A stretch of DNA of 51,719 bases from Thalassobaculaceae bacterium. GTDB taxonomy: Bacteria > Pseudomonadota > Alphaproteobacteria > Thalassobaculales > Thalassobaculaceae. Every line of letters starts with the position of its first letter. The first letter of the stretch is position 1. A program made the position numbers and the translations under genes. The notes under the pieces are model-generated. The model saw only the letters and a program-made list of their open reading frames with translations. It did not search any database and was not told where the DNA came from. Positions 1-6,631 of this stretch are shown piece by piece. Where the stretch lies: NCBI GenBank assembly GCA_029212785.1, contig JARGOG010000030.1:1-51719 (forward strand), in the 5' to 3' direction.

Positions 1-2
1 CC

Positions 3-89
3 GAGCCGCAGATCAACGAGCTGTTCGACAAGATGACCCTGGCGCTGAACGACGCTTCGACAGCCATCCACAAGGCGGCGGCGGCGTAA
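3..89 (+). CDS. 3' end of an unidentified gene (partial)
   Basis: The window opens inside a reading frame that runs in frame 3 for 28 codons and stops with TAA. The visible C-terminus contains NELFDKMTLALND and ends in an Ala/Lys-rich HKAAAA tail. It is mostly helical in composition and has no diagnostic motif, so no function is assigned. A strong hairpin follows about 30 bases after the stop, which supports this being a real gene end. Confidence 0.5.
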   Translation, partial: EPQINELFDKMTLALNDASTAIHKAAAA

Positions 90-114
90 ACCGGTCACGG
101 CCATTGACGACAAT

Positions 115-140
115 GGAAGGGGCCCCGCGGGGCCCCTTTC
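115..140 (+). terminator. Rho-independent terminator
   Basis: Two GGGGCCCC blocks (119-126 and 129-136) form an 8-bp GC-only stem followed by TTTC. The hairpin lies 30 bases after the stop codon of the upstream partial gene and just before the convergent gene on the minus strand. Confidence 0.65.
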
Positions 141-232
141 TCGTTGCGGCGAACTGCGTGTTTCAGACGACGTGGATCGTCTCGGACAGCTCGCCTACGG
201 CCATTGCCGCCAGCAAATGCGACGCGCCACGT

Positions 233-739
233 TCAAAACAAACCAAATCCCGCGGAGACGATTCGCCAGATCATATCCACCAAGGCTCCGGAGCCAATTA
301 GGCCTTCCGCCAGCGTAATAAGTAGCGTTGTTGCAATCGCAAATATTCCGTAGTCTCGACCGGTCTGTAAGGGACTCTGCAAGGCATGCGGCCGGTGGCG
401 TCGGATACGGGCCACGATGTTGCGCAACGCGATGCGCAGATCATGCATCCTGTTGACTGCCCGCCCGGCAATGAAGGCAGCTTTTTTCCTTAGCTGCGCG
501 ATCTCAATTGTCAGAATGCGATCCAACTCCTCAGACGCAACAAGAAGTGCCCGCCCCCTCTCGAAATCCAGATTCGCGAGATTTGCGTACCGTCCGTCTA
601 TCCGAGCCATCTTGGATTCCATCTCCCAGAAACGGGTAAAATATGCCGGGTGGAACCAAAGAATTCCGTAGAACCATCCGCCCGGGAACAGAACCAGCGC
701 TCGTCCAAAGGCAAGTAGTGAATCATAGAATGCCATCAT
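233..739 (-). CDS. Unrecognised small membrane protein (second gene of a pair)
   Basis: Protein of about 168 residues that I do not recognise. A hydrophobic segment lies near the N-terminus (about residues 3-27, rich in Phe, Trp and Leu) and another at the C-terminus (about 135-165). Between them is a charged, probably helical stretch of some 100 residues with several Arg/Glu runs, so a two-helix membrane protein with a cytoplasmic coiled region is plausible. The ATG at 739 is preferred because TAGGAGGTGAGG sits directly upstream; a GTG at 745 and an ATG at 736 are alternatives. Its start lies within 10 bases of the stop of the upstream gene, so the two are almost certainly co-translated. Base composition is clearly more AT-rich than the rest of the window, suggesting acquisition by transfer. 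Confidence 0.6.
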   Translation of the reverse strand: MMAFYDSLLAFGRALVLFPGGWFYGILWFHPAYFTRFWEMESKMARIDGRYANLANLDFERGRALLVASEELDRILTIEIAQLRKKAAFIAGRAVNRMHDLRIALRNIVARIRRHRPHALQSPLQTGRDYGIFAIATTLLITLAEGLIGSGALVDMIWRIVSAGFGLF

Positions 740-748
740 CCTCACCTC

Positions 749-1354
749 CTACATCAGGAACCAATCGACGATGTCGAAGAGACTTTGTGTCAACCCAACG
801 ACACCCAGAAAATTCATCCAAACATCGAACATCATTGTCCAAAACCACCCGTAGGGTGTGTCCTGATATCTAGCGAGACCGAGGTACGAGGACGGACGAA
901 GCCGTTTAACAGCACGAGATACAACACTTCGGCTGACAGTTGGTGCCAGAGCGTCTTGCAAAAACTCAGTGATTGACCGCAGAGAGGTCCATGACAGCGC
1001 CCGATGCAGCCAACGCAAGACGGCTTCCAACAATTCACCAAATTCTTTGGCAGCCCACGTGCCGTAACTTTTCAGTTTTTCTTCTAAATAGCGCAGACGC
1101 TCTTCAATCAGCACCGTAAGCGCATCTTCGTTAACAACATTCCGCCTAAAGGTGCGAAGGTGTGCTTCAGCTCTTTCAACCCGAATTAAAATCGGCCGCC
1201 GGCGAGGCAACCACAACAAATCCCGCCAGCGAAATGCGGCAATCGCATTGCCAATTCCAAAGACCAAATACTCAAGGTTGTGAGCACTGACTTCCAGCGC
1301 ATCAGACAGTCCATTGTAGACCTTGCTATTCTCGGCCAAGAGGTGGTTATCCAT
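749..1354 (-). CDS. Unrecognised protein with C-terminal membrane segment (first gene of a pair)
   Basis: Protein of 201 residues with no family I can name. The N-terminal part has one moderately hydrophobic stretch (about 28-50, ending in RWRDLLWLPRRRP). The middle (about 58-120) is charged and probably helical, and the last 35 residues are strongly hydrophobic and Trp/Phe/Met-rich, typical of a membrane anchor. The start is well supported by TTAAGGAGGGGG directly before the ATG. It is the first gene of a two-gene unit with the shorter membrane protein downstream, and is preceded by about 500 bases of AT-rich non-coding DNA that could hold its promoter. Lower GC than the neighbours suggests horizontal acquisition. 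Confidence 0.6.
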   Translation of the reverse strand: MDNHLLAENSKVYNGLSDALEVSAHNLEYLVFGIGNAIAAFRWRDLLWLPRRRPILIRVERAEAHLRTFRRNVVNEDALTVLIEERLRYLEEKLKSYGTWAAKEFGELLEAVLRWLHRALSWTSLRSITEFLQDALAPTVSRSVVSRAVKRLRPSSYLGLARYQDTPYGWFWTMMFDVWMNFLGVVGLTQSLFDIVDWFLM

Positions 1355-1871
1355 GTCCCCCTCCTTAATCGCGCCACCACAAAACCAGCTCCTTCTATTT
1401 CAAGTGGTGACCACCAAAATTGCTACAAGCATTTGGAATTTAGATTCTTAGAAATGAGTTCGATTTTCGCCTTCAATGAAAAATGAATCTAACTCACCAT
1501 ATGGTCATAAACATTCATGGGATTGTCTATCAGCACTCAAAGATAGTGAGTGCCAACCTCCTAAGCCTTTGATTAAGTAATACGACAAGTACATTGACGC
1601 AATTTTGCTATGGAAATTCGCCGGAATGCCTCTCGCTCAAACCCAGATCGAAAAACCAGACAAATAGGTCCGATTCGGAAATTTATTGCATTTGTGAATT
1701 TTTAGTTACGTCCAAATTATCCAACCAAACGCCTCTTCTTGGTCACACGCACCCCAGTGAGCCGGTCTCTGGTGCCTGCTGTCCTCTGGCTTCAATGCCG
1801 ATAGACCTAAGTCCAATAGTGGGGTGTGCCATACTGGTGGGAAAATAATGAACCCTAGAGAGGATCCGCCC
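1355..1871. other. AT-rich intergenic region between divergent genes
   Basis: About 500 bases without a convincing gene, noticeably AT-richer than the window average. It separates the unrecognised pair (minus strand) from the SDR gene (plus strand), so it should carry both promoters, but I could not pick out a clear -35/-10 pair. A small dyad, TGGTG-AC-CACCA at 1405-1416, lies about 50 bases upstream of the 1354 start and could be an operator; this is weak. No tRNA-like, terminator-like or transposon-like structure is visible. Confidence 0.5.
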
Positions 1872-2699
1872 ATGCCCCACCCCGCCATCGCTCGGGACAA
1901 GGCCGCCGTCGTCACCGGAGCCGCCAGCGGCATCGGCAAAGCTGCGGCGGCGCGGTTCGCCGGGGTCGGCATGCGGGTCTACCTGCTCGACCTGCCCGGA
2001 CCGGCGCTCGACGCGGCGCGGGACGAGGCCGCCCGTGCCGCAACCGAGCCGGATCACGTGGTCGCCCTGCCCTGCGACGTCTCGGACGAGGCGGAGATGC
2101 GACGCGCGGCCCAGCGGGTCATTTCCGTCTGCACCGCGCCGTCGATCCTGATGAACAACGCCGTCACCCGAACCGGCGGCGGCGTCTGGAATCCCTGGGC
2201 CGACTGGAAGAAGGCGGTGGACGTGAACCTGTGGGGTGTGATCAACGGCGTGCGCAGCTTCGGCCCGGCGATGATCTCCGCCGGCGCCCGGGCCTTCGTC
2301 GTCAATGTCGGCTCCAAACAGGGCATCACCAACCCGCCGGGCAATGCCGCCTACAACGTCACCAAAGCGGCAGTGAAGACGTTCACCGAGGCGCTGCAGC
2401 ACGACCTGCGGACCACGCCCGGCTGCCGGGTCAGCGCCCATCTGCTGATCCCCGGCTGGACCACGACCGGCGACCGCGCGCATCAGCCCGGCGCCTGGCT
2501 GCCCGAGCAGGTGGTCGACTACATGCTGTCCGGCCTCGAGGCGGGCGATTTCTACATCCTGTGCCCGGACGGCGAGACGACGGCGGAGATGGACCGCAAG
2601 CGCATCCTCTGGGGCGCCGGCGACATCACCGAGAACCGATCGCCGCTGTCGCGCTGGGATCCCGTCTATAAGGATGCGTTCGACACCTTCGAGCCCTGA
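1872..2699 (+). CDS. Short-chain dehydrogenase/reductase (SDR)
   Basis: NAD(P)-dependent oxidoreductase of the classical SDR fold, 275 residues. The cofactor motif TGAASGIG is at residues 15-22, NNAV (a variant of NNAG) at 95-98, and the catalytic set is Ser148, Tyr161 and Lys165 (YNVTK). The C-terminal part is longer than in minimal SDRs and ends with an acidic/aromatic tail. The start at 1872 follows GAGAGGA with good spacing; in-frame ATGs further upstream (such as 1848) have no ribosome site and would add a non-conserved extension. It stands alone, with the AT-rich gap upstream and the convergent flagellin gene 8 bases after its stop. The substrate cannot be told from sequence. Confidence 0.85.
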   Translation: MPHPAIARDKAAVVTGAASGIGKAAAARFAGVGMRVYLLDLPGPALDAARDEAARAATEPDHVVALPCDVSDEAEMRRAAQRVISVCTAPSILMNNAVTRTGGGVWNPWADWKKAVDVNLWGVINGVRSFGPAMISAGARAFVVNVGSKQGITNPPGNAAYNVTKAAVKTFTEALQHDLRTTPGCRVSAHLLIPGWTTTGDRAHQPGAWLPEQVVDYMLSGLEAGDFYILCPDGETTAEMDRKRILWGAGDITENRSPLSRWDPVYKDAFDTFEP

Positions 2700-2707
2700 T
2701 CCGCGAC

Positions 2708-3553
2708 CTACTGGAACAGACCGAGGGCAACCTGCGGGGCGTTGTTGGCGACGCCCAGGGTCTGCACCGAGAGCTGCTGGCGCACCTGAGCGGCGGTCAG
2801 TTCCGCCGAGGCGCGCGCCATGTCGGCATCGACGATGTTGCCCAGCCCCTCCTCCGTCGCGTCCAGGGTTGCCTGAAGCTGAGCCACCTGCAGGTCAAGG
2901 GCGCGCAGGTTGGCGCCGAGGCTGCCGAGCGCGGTGGCAACCCGCTCTTCCTCCTGCTCGAAGACCGTCAGGGCGGCGAGCGCATTGGCGGGTGAGGAGA
3001 TGTCTTCGTTGGTCAACAGGGCATAGGTGAGGTCGAGCCGCTGGCCGTCCAGCCTGAGGGTCCCACCCTCCAGATTGGACAGCACATCGACGTCCCGTAC
3101 GGTGCCAACCGCCAGGTTGAAGGGGATCGCGACTTCGATGAGGATGTTGACTCCGTTAAACTCCGAGTTTTCCAGGATCTGGCGCATCTGCTGGATCATT
3201 TCGTCATAGTCATTCTGTAGAATCTGTTGTTGCTGGGCAGTGTTGCCCTCGTTCGCGCCTTCAGTGATCTTCTGTCGGATATCGGTCATCAGATCGGACA
3301 TAGCGGTGGCGCCGGCCAGTGCTACCTTGGCGATCCCCTTGGCGTTGTTCAGCCCCTGGATCACCGCGTTGGTGGCGCGAATGTCGGAGCGCAATCCCTG
3401 GGCGATGGCGAAGTTGGACGCGTCGTCCTTCGCGCCCGCGACCTTGAGGCCGGTGGACACCTGGTTGCCGAGTTCGGCAACGCGTCTTCCGGCCGCGTTC
3501 ATGTTCCTTAGCGCGGTAAGCGATTCCGAGTTGGTAAGGATCGAGAAGGCCAT
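2708..3553 (-). CDS. Flagellin
   Basis: Structural protein of the flagellar filament, 281 residues. The N-terminal D0/D1 part (MAFSILTNSESLTAL, then NQVSTGLKVAGAKDDAS and FAIAQGLRSD) and the C-terminal helix (RQQLSVQTLGVANNAPQ, ending LGLFQ) are typical. The central variable region is very small, as in short alphaproteobacterial flagellins of 270-290 residues. The start at 3553 is chosen because flagellins begin with MA.S(I/V); the frame stays open upstream to 3619 but that stretch is not flagellin-like. No good ribosome site is visible. It is an isolated flagellin away from any flagellar assembly genes in the window. Its upstream region is only 69 bases long before the divergent amidohydrolase start. 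Confidence 0.92.
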   Translation of the reverse strand: MAFSILTNSESLTALRNMNAAGRRVAELGNQVSTGLKVAGAKDDASNFAIAQGLRSDIRATNAVIQGLNNAKGIAKVALAGATAMSDLMTDIRQKITEGANEGNTAQQQQILQNDYDEMIQQMRQILENSEFNGVNILIEVAIPFNLAVGTVRDVDVLSNLEGGTLRLDGQRLDLTYALLTNEDISSPANALAALTVFEQEEERVATALGSLGANLRALDLQVAQLQATLDATEEGLGNIVDADMARASAELTAAQVRQQLSVQTLGVANNAPQVALGLFQ

Positions 3554-3622
3554 GAAACCATTGAGAGCAAAATCCGTGCCAAAACCCTCCCCATGGCGCT
3601 GCATACAGACACAAGGCACGCA

Positions 3623-4681
3623 ATGAGCAAGTCACCGCTGATCCTTCCCTCCGATCCGTCGTTCTACGAACTGCCGCCGCCGCCGGGCAGCGAACCCTCT
3701 CCCCGCGTCGAGGATCTCCTCTCCGATCTCGGGCGGGACGACCGCGAGACCGAGGATGACGACACCGGCGAGCGGAAGCTGCCCGCGGTCATTGCCGGGA
3801 GCTGCGACAGCCATGTGCAGATCTTTCCCGACCCGGAGCGCTTCCCCCTCGCCAACGACGCCACCGACCTTCCCGAACCGCATCCGGCGGATGATTATGC
3901 CCGGTTCCGCGACCGCCTCGGCCTCGACCGCGCGATCCTGGTCCAATCGAGCGCCTACGGGTTCAACCACCACGCCTTGTTCGATGCGCTGGAACGTCTC
4001 GGGTCGGAACGTACCCGCGGCGTGGCAGCGGTCGGTCCCGATACCAGCGAGGCTGAACTGCGCGAATTGGATGCCGCCGGGTGCGTCGCCGCCCGCTTCC
4101 AGATGCTTGAACCCTGGCGTCGGATCGATTGGGTCGACACCGGACGGATCGCCGGCCGCGTGCACGACCTGCTGAACTGGGAAATCGACCTGCAGATGGA
4201 CGGCCGCTTTCTGATGGAGGTCGAGGACCGGATTCGATCCTGGCCGGGCCGGGTGGTCGTCGACCATATCGGCTGCTTCCTGGGACCGGTCAGCGATCGC
4301 GATCCCGGCTTCCGCGCGCTCCTGCGGCTAATCGATGCCGATAAGGTCTGGGTCAAAATTTCCGGCCCGGAAGAAAGCGACCCGCAGCACCCGCGCTATC
4401 CCCATGCCGAGCGCCTCGCCCGGATGCTGATCCGCTTTGCGCCTGAACGGCTGGTCTGGGGCAGCAACTGGCCGTATCCGGCCACGTTTGACCCTGCGAA
4501 CAAACGCGTGCGGCCGGAGGACAAGCATCTGCTGCCGCTACTCGACCGCTGGTGCGAGGATGAAAGCCTGCGCGACCGGATCCTGATCACCAATACGGCC
4601 ACCCTCTGGCGGTTTCCGCCTGTGGAAGCGGCTACCGCTCCAGGGGATTCAGCGGACGGTCCGGGCATCGGCGGAAGGTGA
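3623..4681 (+). CDS. Amidohydrolase-2 family protein (TIM-barrel hydrolase/lactonase type)
   Basis: Protein of 352 residues. After an N-terminal Pro-rich and acidic stretch of about 55 residues it enters an Amidohydro_2 barrel beginning at GSCDSHVQIF, the position of the D-x-H-x-H metal motif; here the second His is Gln. Later signatures are VVDHIGCF, VWVKISG and WGSNWPYP, where many relatives have GSDWP. Family members hydrolyse lactones or decarboxylate aromatic acids (for example 2-pyrone-4,6-dicarboxylate lactonase), but the altered ligands make activity and substrate uncertain. ATG 3623 is favoured over 3593 because an AAGG lies about seven bases upstream. The gene is divergent from flagellin, and its last 50 bases overlap the end of the convergent secreted-protein gene. 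Confidence 0.8.
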   Translation: MSKSPLILPSDPSFYELPPPPGSEPSPRVEDLLSDLGRDDRETEDDDTGERKLPAVIAGSCDSHVQIFPDPERFPLANDATDLPEPHPADDYARFRDRLGLDRAILVQSSAYGFNHHALFDALERLGSERTRGVAAVGPDTSEAELRELDAAGCVAARFQMLEPWRRIDWVDTGRIAGRVHDLLNWEIDLQMDGRFLMEVEDRIRSWPGRVVVDHIGCFLGPVSDRDPGFRALLRLIDADKVWVKISGPEESDPQHPRYPHAERLARMLIRFAPERLVWGSNWPYPATFDPANKRVRPEDKHLLPLLDRWCEDESLRDRILITNTATLWRFPPVEAATAPGDSADGPGIGGR

Positions 4682-5018
4682 GCCTGGGGTCAGGTTCCTG
4701 GCGCACCAGGACATCGCCCGCGGCGTCCCACAGAAACATCTGGCGCGGCTCCGGCCGGGCGAAGGAGAACGAGGGGGCAATCTCGAGTCGGGTGCCCGAC
4801 AGCGTATAGGTCGAGGTCCCGACCAGACTGTCCCGCTTGCCCTGGGTGGTGCCGATATCAAGCATGGCCTTGGTATAGGTGCCGTCGCGCAAGACCATGG
4901 CCAGCACAGTACAATCCGGCGTCTCGCCCTGTGCCACGCCCCAGATGCCGTCGATGGAGGCCGCCGCCGCCGGCGACCCCGTCAGGAGGAGCGCCAATGC
5001 CGCGGCCCGCCGTTTCAT
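4632..5018 (-). CDS. Small secreted protein of unknown function
   Basis: 128 residues with a clear Sec signal peptide: MKRR, a hydrophobic Ala/Leu core, then probable cleavage after the AAAA stretch around residue 20. The mature part starts near SIDGIWGVAQGE and contains two cysteines (in TPDCTV and FRRCPD) that could form a disulfide. The pattern (IWG..., C..., TYTLSGTRLEI...) resembles small periplasmic lipocalin-like or DUF-type proteins found widely in alphaproteobacteria, but I cannot name the family. The ATG overlaps the stop of the enoyl-CoA hydratase gene by four bases, so the two are translationally coupled. The 3' end runs 50 bases into the convergent amidohydrolase gene. Confidence 0.65.
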   Translation of the reverse strand: MKRRAAALALLLTGSPAAAASIDGIWGVAQGETPDCTVLAMVLRDGTYTKAMLDIGTTQGKRDSLVGTSTYTLSGTRLEIAPSFSFARPEPRQMFLWDAAGDVLVRQEPDPRLTFRRCPDRPLNPLER

Positions 5019-5767
5019 TTCCGGGCGGCCAGGGCTGCCGCCAGCCGTGCGCGCGGCGCGTCGGTGCGGTAGCTGTCGGCGAATTCCCGCACGCTCGCCT
5101 CGACCGCCTGGTCGATCGTCAGGTCGTCCCAGGCGCGGATCAGCCGCTTCTGCGCCCGGATCGCCGCCGGATCGGCCTCGGCGATCTCGGCCGCCAGCGC
5201 GCCGGCGCGGAACATCAGGTCATCGTCGGAGACCAACTCCTCGACCAGCCCCCACTCATAGGCCGTCTTCGCATCAATGGTCTCGCCGGTCAGCACCAGC
5301 CGGGACGCCTTGCCGCGCCCGATCATGCGCGGCAGCAGCGCCGCTTCGATCACCGAGGGGATGCCGACCTTCACCTCGGGCATGGAGAAGCGCGCATCGT
5401 GAGTGGCGATGCGCAGGTCGCAGCCCGCCACCAATTCCAGGCCGGCACCGACACAGGCGCCGCGGATCGCCGCGATCACCGGCACCGGGCAGGCCATGGC
5501 GGCGGCGATCGCCGCGTGCAGGCCACGGATGAAGGATTCCGCCGTCTCCGGCGTCAGCGCGGCCAGTTCCGTCACATCCGCCCCGGCGCAGAAACTCGGC
5601 CCCTCCCCGGACAGAACGACGACCCGCAGGTCCTCGTCGTCGGAAAGTGACAGCAGGGCCGCGGTCAGTTCGGCCGCCACGCCGCTGCTCATGGCGTTGC
5701 GCTTGTCCGGCCGGTTCAGCGTCACGCGGGCCGCATGCTCGTAGCGCTCGATGCTCACGAAACTCAT
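5015..5767 (-). CDS. Enoyl-CoA hydratase/isomerase family protein
   Basis: Crotonase-fold enzyme of 250 residues, a normal length. Landmarks are LNRPDKRNAMS near residue 18, the oxyanion-hole segment PSFCAGADVTEL around 57-68, and GACVGAGLELVAGCDLRIA around 104-122. One catalytic Glu of true hydratases is present (GAGLEL), and PEVKVGIPSVIEA follows where the second acidic residue normally lies (usually E/D.G...). It may be a hydratase, isomerase or other acyl-CoA enzyme of fatty-acid or amino-acid breakdown. The start codon overlaps the stop of the upstream CinA/MoaB gene, and the stop overlaps the start of the secreted-protein gene, giving a tightly packed three-gene unit. Confidence 0.88.
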   Translation of the reverse strand: MSFVSIERYEHAARVTLNRPDKRNAMSSGVAAELTAALLSLSDDEDLRVVVLSGEGPSFCAGADVTELAALTPETAESFIRGLHAAIAAAMACPVPVIAAIRGACVGAGLELVAGCDLRIATHDARFSMPEVKVGIPSVIEAALLPRMIGRGKASRLVLTGETIDAKTAYEWGLVEELVSDDDLMFRAGALAAEIAEADPAAIRAQKRLIRAWDDLTIDQAVEASVREFADSYRTDAPRARLAAALAARK

Positions 5768-6570
5768 GATCCGGTCTCCACAGCGCGGCTCTCGGCCCCG
5801 TCATCAATGTCGATCGGCTCGCCGCCAAGCGAACGGACAAGTTCGCGGACCGCCTCTGTCGCCGCCTCCAACTCCACCTCGTCGGTCCCACGCAGCACCA
5901 GGCTGGTTCCGAAGGCACCGGCGCGGAAATAGGGATAGCTGCCGATCTCGACAGCGGGGAACGCGACCTGGACCTGGCCGAGCCCCCCCGCCACGGCGCC
6001 CTCGCCGACCGTGCACGCCACGGTCCGCGACAGCATCTGCGCGCCACCGATCAATGTCGGCTTCAATCCCTCGAACATCGCCTGGAGGATGCGCGGCACG
6101 CCGGCCATGACGTGGACATTCTTGATGATGAAGCCGGGAGCGGCGGAGACCGGGTTGTCGATCAGGCCGGCGCCGACCGGGATCTCCGCCATCTTCTGAC
6201 GCGCGGCGTTGAACTCGACCCCGCTGTTGGCGTAGTGCGCCGTCAAGCGCCGCATGGCTTCGGGATTGCGCTCGACCGCCGCATCGAAAGCCTTGGCGAT
6301 ACAGGCGGTGGTGATGTCGTCATGGGTCGGGCCGATGCCGCCGGAGGTGAAGACATAGGTGTAGCGCTCGGACAGGGTCGTCACCGCCTCGATGATCGCC
6401 GCCTCGTCGTCGCGCACCACCCGCACTTCCGAGAGCCGGATGCCCATCGCCGTCAGTGCCTCGGCGACAAAGCCGACATTCTTGTCCTTGGTGCGGCCCG
6501 ACAGGATCTCGTTGCCGATGATCAGCATGGCGGCGGTGACGGGGGCGGTACTCGGCGGGGACTCGGTCAT
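5764..6570 (-). CDS. CinA/MoaB-type molybdopterin-binding domain protein
   Basis: 268 residues. The N-terminal two-thirds is a MoaB/MogA-like domain: AAMLIIGNEILSGRTKDKN at about 14-32, then TSGGIGPTHDDIT around 75-87 and AGVPRILQAMFEG around 152. This is the arrangement of the N-terminal domain of CinA. The C-terminal nicotinamide-nucleotide amidase domain of full CinA (about 400 residues) is absent, which is common for alphaproteobacterial stand-alone versions annotated as competence/damage-inducible protein A. Biochemical role is uncertain; relatives act as ADP-ribose or NAD-derivative pyrophosphatases. It is coupled by a 4-base overlap to the enoyl-CoA hydratase gene downstream. Confidence 0.85.
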   Translation of the reverse strand: MTESPPSTAPVTAAMLIIGNEILSGRTKDKNVGFVAEALTAMGIRLSEVRVVRDDEAAIIEAVTTLSERYTYVFTSGGIGPTHDDITTACIAKAFDAAVERNPEAMRRLTAHYANSGVEFNAARQKMAEIPVGAGLIDNPVSAAPGFIIKNVHVMAGVPRILQAMFEGLKPTLIGGAQMLSRTVACTVGEGAVAGGLGQVQVAFPAVEIGSYPYFRAGAFGTSLVLRGTDEVELEAATEAVRELVRSLGGEPIDIDDGAESRAVETGS

Positions 6571-6631
6571 TCCAGGCTCCGGACGGACGAATGGGCGTCA
6601 GAGGATGGTGCACCGGCCCGCCGACAGCAAG

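Noticed and set aside
1280-1486. Open frame of 68 codons across the AT-rich gap start
   Set aside because: It runs antisense over the start of the 201-codon gene, has no ribosome site and no coding-like composition.
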